Below are positions 23,089-34,418 of a stretch of DNA of 64,000 nt, one piece after another. Origin of the DNA: Sinohyriopsis cumingii (Eukaryota > Mollusca > Bivalvia > Unionida > Unionidae); assembly GCA_028554795.2 (NCBI GenBank), contig CM068839.1:86201540-86265539 (forward strand), written 5' to 3'. The stretch's first letter is position 1; each line of letters starts with the position of its first letter. The notes under the pieces were generated by a model. That model was not told the origin of the DNA and searched no databases. It saw nothing but the letters and a program-made list of their open reading frames with translations. The position numbers and the translations under genes were made by a program.

Positions 23089-23390
23089 TGACAGTACATA
23101 TAGTACAGAACAATAAGGTGTACATAGAGTACAGCACAATAAGGTGTACATGCAGGACAGCACAATAAGGTGTACAGCACAATAAGATATACATATAGTA
23201 CAGCACAATAAGGTGTACATATAGTACAGCACAATAAGGTGTACATATAGTACAGCAAAATAATATGTACAGACAGTAGAGCAAAATAAGATGTGCATAT
23301 AGTACAGCAAAATAATGTGTACATATAGTACAGCACAATAAGGTGAGGTGTACATATAGTACAGCAAAATACATATAGTAAAGTTAGAAG
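23089..23390. repeat. Minisatellite A, second array
   Basis: This is an array of about ten units of the same repeat as 21540-21795, followed by (AAT)n at about 23404-23430. The two arrays flank 1.3 kb of unrelated DNA. Confidence 0.9.
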
Positions 23391-23829
23391 CTACCACGAC
23401 CAATAATAATAATAATAATAATAATAATATTAGAAGAAGCATATCAGAATTAGAAATAGATAAAGCAATTGATCAGTTAACTAGGAATAAAGCTCCTGTG
23501 TTAGATGAGATAACGCCTGAGTTTTATCAAAAGTTCAAAAAATATTTAATTCCAAGACTGAAAAATCTCTACAATACTACTTATCCAAATCACAAAATGA
23601 TAGAAAGTATGAAAACAGGAGTTATTACACTTATCTTCAAAAACAAAGGCGAGACTTCAGACCTAAAAAATTGGGGACCAGCCTCTTTACTTCATACTGA
23701 TTGCAAAATACTCAGTAAAAATTTAGCAAATAGAGTTAAACCAATACTAGAGGACATAAGAAATCCAAACCAAACGTGTGGTGAAGAAGGCAGAAATATT
23801 GTGAAGGGGCAAATTTCTGGCGATCTAAC

Positions 23830-25325
23830 AAGAATACATTAGTTGAGACCAGAGAACCGTTAGATTTATGGAGACAAGCGCGTATCATATCGCCATACTA
23901 CCATCTCCGGTAATGTCTTTTCGAGGGAGAATTTTGTTCCTAATTAAGCATTTGTTTATACAGCAGCCAGACGGACTATTTGGGACACGGTAAACTTTAT
24001 TTTTCATGGTAAAACTGTCACAATTGAAAGTTCGCAGAAGCTCTGTAACTCTCACACTACCAGGTCAAGGTGACCCCGACTTTGGCGCCTCTGGAAAAGG
24101 CGGCAGAGATATTTGATTCTGATTGGTTACGTTAAATAAAGGGCGTGTTTCCCACACAAAATTTCCTAGGTTTTAATATCGCCTTTGCATAAGAATTAGG
24201 TTATAAGAATTTAATGCATTATATTAGTTAATATGATTACGAGAATCCGTGTGAATTCACCGAATTTAGAAGATTTCAGGTATGATTAAGAGTAAGTGTG
24301 TATTGACTGAAATGATGTAGTAATTGATGTAATGTATTTCATTTATTCGTTGTGTAAATTGAGGCTGGCTCAGAACCCAGGTCTCGTGTGGTGTGTTAAT
24401 GTGTGATGTCAATGCGTAACGAATTAGCCATTTGACTAACTAGGGTCATTATAGAACACGTGGAGTCAATTGATAGCCTTAGCATCTGTCTAGCACTGAT
24501 ATTAAAATCTGATAACGAGGGAGAATAATACAAAATCCCCTGTATCATAAATAACAGGAAATTTAGGTTGTCTCTATTTATATTTATTTAAAAGGGGGAA
24601 AATATCTCCTGAGACGTATTATTATATATTAGAATATAAAATCGAAGGCGGTCACAGGATTGTACATCCCACTGCACTTCTCTCTATACTTCTCAGTATG
24701 CGTCTCAGGATAACGTCACAGTATACGTTACTGTGACGTTATCCTGAGACGCATACTGAGAAGTATAGAGAGAAGTGCAGTGGGATGTACAATCCTGTGA
24801 CTTAATCCTGCGACGAATTAATTTCTGAAACGTATTCTGAGATCCAAGGGTCTGAACAGCTACAGTGGAAGCAGAACAAACTGGGGACGAGCAGGTTATG
24901 CAATCGTACAAGACGTTGACTTCGATTGTTCACTCGATCCTATGATGAACTAAATCTATCAGTAAACAGATCGGCTATTTTATTTAAATCTGTTTCTGAT
25001 TCTTTGTAATTCGGTGAAAGTTTAATTTCTAAAAGCAGAGTATATTCCTGATGTAATGAATTCTCACAGTTGTTTATGTATTTGATTAAATTGTTTGTTT
25101 ACATGTACGGGGGCTCGTGTTGGTTTGTTCTGTATATCATCTCAGATCTCTATCTATTTCACCTATAAGTTTCACCACTTATATTTACATTTACTCGAAC
25201 CGGGCATTAACATCGAAGGCGGTCAACCCCTAGATAACGAAAACCAAATTAAGCGGGACTCAGCAAAAGCCACCACCACCACCCACCCCGCCTTACAAAT
25301 ATACAGAATAATATACTTTCAATAA
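23830..25325. other. Insertion within the L1-like relic, carrying a long perfect hairpin
   Basis: This 1.5 kb separates the two reverse transcriptase segments. It includes a 72 bp perfect inverted repeat (24651-24801) and otherwise no recognised gene. I could not find clear target duplications at its edges. Confidence 0.55.
24651..24801. repeat. 72 bp perfect inverted repeat with 7 bp loop
   Basis: Bases 24651-24722 are the exact reverse complement of 24730-24801, with loop ATACGTT. It starts GTCACAGGATTGTACATCCC. A perfect stem of this length is either a very recent foldback event or an assembly artefact. Confidence 0.93.
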
Positions 25326-25839
25326 AGATAATAATAGATTATGTGGAAACATCTAATATTGATGGCGCTTTAATCCTCGTTGATCAGGAGAAGGCGTTTG
25401 ATAGGGTAGAAATGAGTTATATTTTGCATATATTGCGTAAATTTGGATTTGGAAATGTATTCCAAAACTGGTCAAAACACTATATAAGAATATAAAATCA
25501 ATGGTACAGACCAATGGCGCAAAAACCAAACCCTTCTCAATAAACCGTTCTTTAAGACAGGGTTGTCCACTATCCATGTTACTGTACGTAATAGGGATAG
25601 AGACACTACACAATACAATCCAAAATGATAAAAGAATCCGAGTAGCAAGAGTTCCTAACATGAGGGAGGAGTGTAAAACCTTCCAACATGCGGACGATTG
25701 CTCCAACTTTATAACTTCAAAGCAATCGTATAAGTATTAATGCAGCAGTACAACCTTTTTGGATTAGCCTCGGGTTCAAAGATAAACCGAATTAAAACTG
25801 AAATACTACCGATAGGCAAATGAAAGGGGAATTATCAAG

Positions 25840-26967
25840 AATGGCAAGATTTTTGGAACTCCTCCACAAAAGGTAAAAAGCACCATGAAACCAAAAAAAA
25901 CCGTAGATAGGAACATACAGCTACCTAAGGGTACATATTTAGAACAGAAAACCATAAACATGATAATAACTGGAAAAACTAAACTAGCAAGCAGTTTTGG
26001 AAAGTTTATAGGGCCCAAACCAGCAACTATTAACTGCTTTAACTGCCACACCACCGAAGATCTACACCTCGTATTCAATATATGCCTAAAATATCAACCC
26101 GCTAGGAAAATATTTATAAAAACCAAACAGATATTGGATCACCACACACATACCCAGAGTTACTTATGGACTCTAATAAAAATAAATAATCAGCACATAA
26201 AAATATAAATAAATTCATAGACTCAGCAGGACTTAGGAACAAAATATAATTACTATCCCCACAAAACCGAAAGACCCAGTAACAAGCTAAATAAATTTAG
26301 AAGCCCCCACATAAAAACCCATAACATATCATTCAATTTTATAAATATATTAATAAATAATTCACTTGCGAAGCACCTATCAAAAACTAAGGAAACCGCA
26401 AAATCGGATGTCCTAAATGTCCTTAACGAACCGTGTAATCGGCTAGGACTCCGTTCTCTTGCTATATAAAGTTTAAATAATATTCAGTCTCTAAAAACAT
26501 TAATAAATAAATAACTTAAAGAGGCAATATCTAAAAACTTATAAATAACATAACGTAGGAAGCACACCCTAAACACCTCGACTAGTAATACCATAATAAC
26601 CTTGAAAATCTCTCTTCATACATGATTTCTACTAACAACCTCTATAAACAGCATAGAACACACACACCCTTTTTAGAACATTTTGAAAAAAAAATAAACC
26701 GCAAGAAACACCAGGCAAATGCGACAAGAAACCAGCGATGTGAAGCAACCAGGACCGTTCCCGAGCTCTCCTTCCCACTAATGACAGCCAACCATTCAAC
26801 TGTAAGTGACCTTTATGGACCTACAGATTGAGGCCAAACTATCAGGGTTCCTTGAACCCATAAAAGCCTGGGGGAGGTGGCACCATTCCCTTCCCCAGAA
26901 ACAACTAGCAGGCTGCGGCGCAGTCAGAAAAAAGTGGCACATGCACAATTGTGCACACGCCACTATA
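25840..26967 (+). mobile_element. 5'-truncated copy of the I-like LINE
   Basis: From GGCAAGATTTTTGGAACTCC the sequence runs parallel to 8635-9820 of the full LINE. It includes the CCHC motif (CFNCHTTEDLHLVFNIC near 26035), the 3' untranslated region and the CACTATAATTAAA end. It lacks the 45 bp tandem duplication of the longer copy. It lies directly after the L1-like relic. The 3' tail lacks a clear (AAC)n run. Confidence 0.88.
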
Positions 26968-27154
26968 ATTAAAGGAGACCAGAAACCAATAGAAATATAG
27001 AATAATAATAAAAGAACTATAGCAGAAAACCTTATTCTGAAGTATCATCTGCGACCGTAATGCCAATATTTAAATATTGGCCTATCTTCTAGGAGCTGAA
27101 TTTCCGTGACCTCGTATTCAAAATTTCCGCGCCTATTCGGTTACTTTCGGGATG

Positions 27155-27162
27155 TGACGTCA
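27155..27162. promoter_or_regulatory. CRE-like palindrome TGACGTCA
   Basis: A perfect cAMP-response element consensus lies about 45 bases upstream of the THAP-like frame. A functional promoter is possible but not shown by sequence alone. Confidence 0.35.
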
Positions 27163-27204
27163 TAGTAGCGACTCCAGCAGCCCAAGTGGGAGTTGCCAGA
27201 GTAA

Positions 27205-27489
27205 AAGACAACACCGTTTTGCGTTGCTTACGGGTGTAATAGAACATTAAGAAAAGCCTGTTGACATAAAAAAAATTCTTTTCCGAAAGATAAAGGCATA
27301 ATGAAAGAATGGGTACATTATTACAAACGAGTCGATTTCAAAGCAACACCATACAGCACTATGTGCTCGTTGCATTTCTCAAAGGAATGTTACGAGAGGG
27401 ATCATGAAAAAATAGCAGCTCAAAGATACGCAAATGCTAGGCCTAGACTAAAAGTTGGCGTTGTTCCAGACATACTTTGGACATTTTAA
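27205..27489 (+). pseudogene. THAP-type zinc finger fragment
   Basis: The frame shows the THAP (C2CH) signature. C-x4-C is in FCVAYGCN (near 27220-27240), SFPKDK (the FPKD core) is near 27277, and the Trp of KEWV is near 27310. CSLHF (CxxH) is at about 27364-27378, followed by RPRLKVGVVPDI as the AVPxI-like end. A TGA interrupts it at 27262-27264 between the CxxxxC and FPKD parts. THAP domains bind DNA and occur in host factors and P-type transposases. It may be an exon with a nearby splice site, or a pseudogene. Confidence 0.72.
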
Positions 27490-28041
27490 ATCCTGGGAAA
27501 AGTGTTAAATGTGTGAGTTACGAAAACAGGCAGAAGCACGAGTAAGTGACCACAAAATGCAATAATCAATCCACATCTTTTATCTAAAAACAGCAGTGCT
27601 AAAAACAAATCTGATAGCCCGACACCCTGTGCCCCTTCTGGTGTTAGTTCCAGCCCATCCTGTATTCAAAGTGAGGTGCCCGTCAGGCTTGTCGAAACAA
27701 AAATTGTTTGACTGAGGAAACTTTGAATGCGCTGGTGAAATGAGTAAATGTATTTTCAAGATGTTGACATACATGCCTTAACACGGCACAATCTAAATCA
27801 AATCACCACTGCTCTAGGTGAAATTTAGATTTGATTTTAATCAAATGGAAACTTTGCTAAAAATAAGGTTCTGAACCGGTCGTGTTTCGAGAAAACACAA
27901 TTTTCAGTAATCTTATAAAAATTTTAAAAAATTTTTAAAAATGCATTGTATACATGTAGTATGCATAAACTGTAATCTGTAATAATTGGAACTGATATAA
28001 AACTATTCCTTGGGCAGTTTAAAAAGCAGCGATTAAAAAAA
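27490..28041. other. Host intergenic DNA flanking element 2
   Basis: No gene is supported in this stretch. The last bases (28042-28046, AGAGG) are the target duplication of element 2. Confidence 0.5.
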
Positions 28042-28046
28042 AGAGG

Positions 28047-28157
28047 AGCAGCAGAGGGGGCGAACAGACCACTGTGGGGAATGGACATCCTTTTTTTACA
28101 AAAAGAAAGATTAATATATATTGACCAAAAAATGAGGTCCCCGCCCCCTCTGCTGCT
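28047..28157. repeat. Left terminal inverted repeat of element 2 (foldback)
   Basis: It is the reverse complement of 44271-44378 with few differences. It also begins AGCAGCAGAGGGGGCG and ends CGCCCCCTCTGCTGCT, so each terminus can fold on itself with a stem of about 16 bp. It begins with AG, as Polinton ends usually do. Confidence 0.93.
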
Positions 28158-28169
28158 ATAATTAAATCA

Positions 28170-28512
28170 TTATAAATCTTCTTGAAGTTTATCTTCATCT
28201 GTTTCATCTTCATCTTTATTTGTTTTATGTTTCAAGTAATACTCCATTTCTGATGGTGGTTTTTCTATTTTTGGATTTATGTTATTTCTGTGTTTATAAT
28301 ATATCATTAAACTTCGATATCGATCTCCACCGCAATTTGCACAAATCTGATATAATCCTATAACGCCGTTGTTACAACCAACACAACTTCGTTGACCGGA
28401 ATGAGGGTTTTTCTTTAAAATATAATTGTTTTTTTTTTTTGCAATATTCTCCACGGCATCTTTTATCACATTTGTTAGTGGTTCCTTGACGCAGCCACGC
28501 ACAGTTATTCAT
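28170..28512 (-). pseudogene. Cysteine-cluster small protein, element 2 copy 1
   Basis: The family start is the ATG complementary to 28510-28512 (NNCAWLRQGTTNKC), followed by CRGEYCKK. A long A-run near 28427-28440 shifts the frame, after which CVGCNNG, CANCGGDRYRSL and a charged tail rich in Asp/Glu/Lys follow. An alternative start in the shifted frame at 28502 gives an open 110-codon frame but lacks the family N-terminus. The gene lies between the terminal repeat and the ATPase. Confidence 0.7.
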
Positions 28513-28560
28513 TATATTAATGATATCTTTTTAATTCAATTTAATTTTATCATCACCCCT

Positions 28561-29226
28561 CTATCCAAAAATTTTATCAAGTGCAATACGATATCTTGTT
28601 CTAGGATCATGTAAATCTATTGTTATAAACCCGTGCTGGGTTGATTGTGCTTGTGAAAAGAAATTTCTGAATTTAATTATATCCATGTCACCGCTACACC
28701 AAGTTTGATGAATATTTCGCAACGTATGCGTATCAACTCCATTAAACATAATTAAAATATTACAGTTATCTCTGATCACTTTTGGTAGTTGTGTGTATCG
28801 CTGAGTAACATAAATCACATCAGTGTTTTTATGTCTGCCACGTGAAAAAATTCTGGCAGGGTTTGATTGTTTGTCCAGCATCACATCGTCGTATACAACT
28901 AAATTATTAATAAATCCATCTATGTCATCCACGGACGGTGCTTCATCAATATCGGTTATAAAATCAATAACATCATTATCTTCGTCCAGCAATCTTGCGT
29001 TTTCATTGAAATCTTTAAGTACATCATAACATCGTTGATCATCAACTGATGGTGCTACTAAATACAATTTATCCCACTTTAACCATCTCATTATCAGATT
29101 AAGTAATAATTGCGTCTTACCCGATCCAGATGGACCTATTGTTATCATTCTGATCGAATTTGGCAACGCAGGATGGTGTTTAACTGGCTCTTTTTTTCGT
29201 GTCGCTGAGAAATCAATTACATCCAT
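28561..29226 (-). CDS. Packaging ATPase (FtsK/HerA/A32-type)
   Basis: A 221-residue intact protein is read from the ATG at 29226. That start is chosen because the homologue at 54412 begins at the same place, and the longer upstream frame crosses the divergent PLA2 gene. Walker A is GPSGSGKTQ (residues about 30-38), Walker B is VVYDDVMLD, and a sensor-like segment is IYVTQRYTQLP. The enzyme couples ATP hydrolysis to packaging of element DNA into capsids. It is divergently arranged with the PLA2 gene, with 13 bases between the starts, so a shared bidirectional promoter is likely. Confidence 0.92.
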   Translation of the reverse strand: MDVIDFSATRKKEPVKHHPALPNSIRMITIGPSGSGKTQLLLNLIMRWLKWDKLYLVAPSVDDQRCYDVLKDFNENARLLDEDNDVIDFITDIDEAPSVDDIDGFINNLVVYDDVMLDKQSNPARIFSRGRHKNTDVIYVTQRYTQLPKVIRDNCNILIMFNGVDTHTLRNIHQTWCSGDMDIIKFRNFFSQAQSTQHGFITIDLHDPRTRYRIALDKIFG

Positions 29227-29239
29227 ATATATATATGAT

Positions 29240-29740
29240 ATGAATCTATATTGTTTACGCTGCAAAGTTAACACTCCAACTAATGATCTATCTACGGTTA
29301 CAACAAAAAATGCAAGAATAGCATACGGTGGAAGATGTGCAGTATGTAACAGAAAAAAGTTTTCGTTTTTACCCACAAAAGATGGTGGTGATATTGCTAA
29401 ATTAATGTCAAAGTTCCCAGGAACTCCATGGGCTAAATATCCTGGAGAAAAACATCTACCAGGATATACTTATTGTGGTCCTGGTACCCGACTTGATATC
29501 AGGCTTGACAATCAGGATCAACCAAAACCAGATGAGTATCCCATAAATGATATTGATCGAGCTTGTCACGCTCATGATGTAGCTTATAAAAGCAATGATC
29601 TACAACACAGGCATATTGCAGATGTGAAATTAATTCATGTGTTAAATTCCGTAAAAAATAAAAATATCAGAGAATCATTAGCTAATTGGTTAGTAAAATC
29701 TGCAATGAAAGGTAAACTCGTATTAGGGGCTGGTAATTAA
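29240..29740 (+). CDS. Zinc ribbon-phospholipase A2 protein
   Basis: A 166-residue intact frame. Residues 1-45 have two Cys pairs (YCLRCK and CAVCNRKK) like the short zinc ribbon found in several DNA-virus proteins. Residues 60-120 match a parvovirus VP1-type PLA2: a calcium-loop YCGPGTRLD and the active-site CHAHDVAY with His-Asp. In parvoviruses and adintoviruses this domain breaches endosomal membranes during entry; that role is inferred here. It is followed after 3 bases by the integrase gene, so the two are probably co-transcribed. Confidence 0.88.
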   Translation: MNLYCLRCKVNTPTNDLSTVTTKNARIAYGGRCAVCNRKKFSFLPTKDGGDIAKLMSKFPGTPWAKYPGEKHLPGYTYCGPGTRLDIRLDNQDQPKPDEYPINDIDRACHAHDVAYKSNDLQHRHIADVKLIHVLNSVKNKNIRESLANWLVKSAMKGKLVLGAGN

Positions 29741-29743
29741 TAA

Positions 29744-30696
29744 ATGGAATCAATTTATTATAGTCCAGGGGGATATTGGAGGGGTAAAGCAGCAATTAGT
29801 AAACTCGCTGATGCAGCAAAAGTCAAGCAATCTACTGCTAAAGCGTGGTTATCAAAACAAGCAATATGGCAAATTTACCTACCATCACCGAAACGAATTC
29901 AGTACGCGTATTTCGATGTTAGTGTTCCTAATGAAGTTCATCAAGCAGATATTCTGTTTTTACCACATGATACTGTACGTAGAAAAACATACAAGTACGC
30001 GTTAACTGTCACTGATCTTGTAAGTAGATACAAAGAGGCAGAACCGTTAACGACTAAAACAGCATCTGAAGTAGCCAATGCGTTTAAAGGAATTTATCAA
30101 CGAGGACCTCTACGATGGCCACAACTATTACAGGTTGATCCTGGCAATGAATTTCTTGGTCCAGTATCATCATTGATGAAGCAACATAATGTCAAAATCA
30201 GACGAGGACACACTGCAATTCATCGTGATCAGGCAATTGTTGAACGATTTAATCGAACACTTGCTGAGCGGTTATTTGGATATCAATACGCGAAGGAATT
30301 CATTCAAGATAAAAGATCTCGCGAATGGGTGGCAAGATTACCAAGTGTGATAACTGCATTAAATAATGAGATTACTCGAACGACCAACATGAAACCCATT
30401 AATGCAATTACCAAAAAAATATACCAATACAACGACGTGATTTTTCAACACAGCCAGTATTAGGTAATGTGACCGTAAGATATTTATATGAACGAGGTGA
30501 ACTTGAAGGTGGTGAAAAAAGAGCGACTGATCCTATTTGGAGTATTACGACACACACGATATCCACCGTGACAAGATCCACTGGTAGACCAGCAATCTAC
30601 AGACTAGATTCAACTGCTCCTCAACGTGGATTTGTACGTGAACAACTACAAATAATTCCAGAGGACACTCAATTACCACCCAAATCACTTAATTAG
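29744..30696 (+). pseudogene. DDE integrase (Polinton type)
   Basis: An N-terminal winged or HTH-like region (YYSPGGYWRG, WLSKQAIWQIY) precedes an rve core with Asp in VHQADILFL, Asp in LLQVDPGNEF and Glu in QAIVERFNRT. A C-terminal SH3-like segment follows. A one-base shift at the A7 run near 30417 moves the C-terminal part to another frame (30469-30696); the intact homologue is at 54932-55882. The enzyme would insert element ends and generate short target duplications. Its end overlaps the convergent helicase gene by about 8 bases. Confidence 0.88.
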
Positions 30697-33600
30697 CACC
30701 CCTGCGTCGATTACACTCAAGACAGGTCATCATCACATTATCTCGTGTATGACCAAGATGGTTATCTTTCCTATCTGTGGTAAATTGTCTTGAATCATTT
30801 TTCAGATACCGCCATAACATTATACAATTACAACTTGCACAGTGATTATTCTGCTGCTGTTTCAGCCTATTAATAAATTCAACGTCAAGATCAAAGTCGC
30901 GTTTATTTTTTTTATCACACTGTTTATAACCAGCTAATTTTTTCTTATTATGTCATCGTCGACATCATCATTAATCACTGACTCGTTTATGACAATCCTT
31001 CGTAACTGAGATATTCTTCTAACTCTAGATACTGCGAGATAAACTAAGTTTGACCACTCGATACGATCATCGACGATCCAAACAACTGTGTCAGTAATAG
31101 TTAATCCTTGAGATGAATGAATTGTCATCGCGTATCCTAGCGTCCACGGGGATTTATTTGTTTTTAGTGCATCTTCAACAACATTGATATCAACTGCGAC
31201 AATATCATTCAGTACTAAATTATGTTTCTCGGTTTGTCCTGGTATATCAACGTCAATATTTTGTCGCCACGTATCTGCTGGTCGATAACATAACGGAACT
31301 GGGAACGTTGGAAAATTTTCTTTATGTAACTGAAATAATTTCCGTTGAAGTGCGTCTCTGACTATCTTTCTACTTGCAACTATCAAATCGTTTGGTCGCC
31401 ATGTTTGTAGAAAGTCGTTCATGAGTGTTTCTGAAATCACTTCGCGCATTACTTCACATTGAATTTTATTCGGCTGTAATCTGATTAATTTTTTAAAATC
31501 CCTTAATTCTGGATCAAGTGCTCTATGATCATCAGTCACTTCTTCATAATAATCGACAAAATCTTTCAGCCAATCATGTGGAGATGGTCCAACAAAAGGT
31601 GGTGGCTGACCGTGATCGCCACACATTATCACAGCAGTATTTCTTGTTAATAACCAATCAAGAAACGTTTTTCATGTTTCTAACGGCACCGTGCATATCT
31701 CATCCCAAATGATGATCCGAGGAATATATTTCTCACCCATCCTTAAAGAAGTCCATGCGTCACCCTTCCATCGGAAGAAGCTGTGATAGGTACACGATTG
31801 CACTCCTCGTGGTTTCATCTCTCGTGCGAGTCTATGTGTAGGAGTTACAACGATCATATCTGAATTCTGAAATAATTCGATTGCTCGTGTCGTCTTACCA
31901 GACCCTCCCGGTCCGTTCAGATAAACAGTTTTATTTCTGGTTATTGGATCATACACCGATGGTGCAGATGATAATTTTGATATCTGATTATTTATCAGGT
32001 AAATATCTTTGATCGTAACATCAGCGGATTCGGAATAATCGATTATGTTTTCTTTCTTTATTCTCCACGAACCCCATTGCGCACAAGTATCGATATGTAG
32101 TTGTTTTAGTAATTCTGAGTGTTTTTTATTGATATAAAACGAATCAGTAGCGACTCTGACAGCGAGTGTAGAAACCTTATTCATCATCGATATTAGATTT
32201 ATCGAAACATATGCGAGCATCGACGATCTTAAATGAGTGTACTAGGGTGACTCACCGTCCATGTAACTCACAACTGTACCCAGTTTAGTTCCATTTGACA
32301 AGAAAGCTATTTCTCGATTTATAAACGTGTTTTTCTTCGTTGTATCAGCGATTATAAAATCTAACTCGGCATCGTCCATGATCAATCGTGCAGAATGTCG
32401 TTTATGATCGTATGATCCTCCTTGAGTGAACTTGCCAATTATTTTTCTGTCAAGATCTTTCGTAATTTTATTCTCGTAATCTGTTTTATCCGGGTTTTCA
32501 TCATCAGAATACTGTTTTTGTTGTGGTAACCAAACTTCGGTTTGTTTCCGATATGATATAATTGCTTCGCCGATCGTCAACGATATTAACATCGCACAAT
32601 CAAGCATGAACATAACAGTACTATTGGTACCCACATTTTTTCTGAAAAATGTTTTCCAAACCAAACATAACAAATTGGATGAAGTCCCATAGCAAACTCG
32701 AATGACTCGATACGAGCGAATCCAGTCAGATCAAAATCCTTTAATGGTCCATTTATTGATACTCGTGTCATCTCGTGCGTCGGATGACCGAATCGCTCAA
32801 AGTACACAGAACAATCTCCATACCGGAGAAAACTTCCGGGATAACACGCGACCATATCAACAGAAATAACATCTTTATAATTATACTTGGTGTTCCATAA
32901 TCCGCCGTGTCCGTATTCGACACAACTGGATACTATGTCATTGAGAAAATCAAATCTAGTTGGCTTCCAAGAAATTTTCTTTCTGACAAAATGAGCCGCA
33001 ACTGACGGAACAGTAAAACAGTTGCTCAATAGTTCGTCAGTGTCATCAGTATATTGTAGTGCAAGATTTTTCATTTGCTCGTGGAGAAGATCTGTTCGAT
33101 AAATAACACCATTTGGTCTTACAAACTGGTCAATTTTTTTTTTCTTCTACGAATGATTCGTCGTTAAAGCTCTGAAATAACCATACTGTCACAGGCTCGT
33201 CTTTACTTATTTCGTTAATAAAATTAAACATATCTCCGGGATAACATTTAACAGTTCGATTTCGTCTGAACTAGTCCACGCGTGTGCGTTATGATCAATA
33301 ATTTTGATCGAAGCACCTTTTGATTTATACGCTGATTCAAACAATATTTCTCCTGTTATTGTCGCTACGGTTATTGGGAACTTTAGTTTTTTCCCTAGTT
33401 CAGCCACATCGCTTATTGACGCCCCGGTATCTTTAACTGTTTCGCCCCACTCATTTATTATTTTGCGTCTTTTATCCGTTAAGCCGTTTCCACGGGCCAC
33501 GTTTGTAAATTGTTCTGTTACTCGCTCGGCCACACAGCTTATTTTTGAAAATTTCATCGGCGCCAGTTTATCAACGTTAGGTTTTTCATTTATCACATAG

Positions 33601-33981
33601 ATTCCATAAATAACTGCTGTTACAGGATACGCTCGCTCATAATATGGTTTGTCAATGCCAGTCAGTAGACCTGGTTTAGAATCTTTACTTAATACGACAG
33701 TTTTTCCACCCTTGTGTACAGGATCATATTTGTCACGGATAATCCAATCATCTGTTTCTGTCAACACGACAAAATTTTATTCTGAAAAGATATTTATGAT
33801 TATCAATGTAGTTAATGATAGTTGCTGCTCGTTCGTCATTCATCGTAGCGTCGATGACACCGTTGCGTATAATCTTGAACGTTGACCATACATGAGATGC
33901 ACCATCTGTGTGAAATTCTTTTTTGGCGCCGTGAATTTTATTAATCAGGCTTTTATTTTTCGGATCAACCAGATCTCGCAT
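30689..33981 (-). pseudogene. PolB-SF1 helicase-HNH protein, element 2 copy
   Basis: It is collinear with the better-preserved gene at 55884-59376. The N-terminal region runs 33981-33207. Polymerase motif A (SVDMVACYPGSF) lies near 32845-32880, a motif B-like GKFTQG near 32430, and motif C (VRVATDSFYI) near 32130-32160. The helicase has Walker A GPGGSGKTTRA near 31900, WDEICTV near 31690, GDHGQPPPF near 31600, and HSSQGLT plus LAVSRVR at 31020-31110. A C-terminal HNH-like module (CASCN, TDRKDN, CLECNRRRG) ends at 30689. Several frameshifts, many in A-runs (near 33145, 30945), divide it into at least six segments. Confidence 0.85.
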
Positions 33982-34106
33982 CGGTAATGAAGGAGATATT
34001 CTGTCGAGATTAATTTATCTGCGCGGGGTTTGATTCGGGACAATCTATCGAACTCGCTCATATTATATTTCAAACAAGTATTTAAATGAAAACTTTTATA
34101 TATATA

Positions 34107-34393
34107 ATGTCCAAGTGCAAATGGTTGATGATTGGCTTATTGACTCGCTGTGATAAATCCTGCAAAAACGAATTCTGCGGACAGCATTCATAATCTGTTC
34201 GTAATGGTAGTTTAGGACCAATACCGTGCCTGCGATGTGGTGTTGGAGTGCGAGGAAAAACACAATTATGTGCTCGCTGTGGTGGTAAGCGATACAGAGA
34301 ACTTAAAAGATATTATGATAAAAAAATAAAGATAGTGACAGATCTATAAAATCCGTAGAAGACTATCTAACTAAGTTTACAGACAAACAATGA
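34107..34393 (+). pseudogene. Cysteine-cluster small protein, element 2 copy 2
   Basis: It is the orthologue of 59424-59705: CKWLMIG, CKNEFCGQH, CLRCGVG and CARCGGKRYREL. A TAA at about 34189-34191 follows the CGQHS segment, and a shift in the A7 run near 34320 alters the C-terminus. It lies divergent from the polymerase gene and directly upstream of the HNH gene, as in element 3. Confidence 0.72.
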
Positions 34394-34418
34394 TTTAAAC
34401 AAATACATTTATATATAA

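Larger units (their letters stand above)
23430..25800 (+). mobile_element. L1/Tx1-like LINE relic, interrupted
   Basis: Reverse transcriptase segments lie at 23450-23830 (LTRNKAP, ITLIFKNKGE, LKNWGPASLL) and 25335-25800 (GALILVDQEKAFDRVE, SLRQGCPLSMLLYV). They are successive parts of one LINE frame. About 1.5 kb (roughly 23820-25325) intervenes where a continuous enzyme would be expected. The catalytic FADD box reads QHADDCS near 25690. The relic carries stops and frameshifts and is dead. Confidence 0.8.

Noticed and set aside
21482..23442. Overlapping minus-strand open frames rich in Cys, Tyr and Leu
   Set aside because: They are translations of the 30 bp minisatellite, open in several phases at once.
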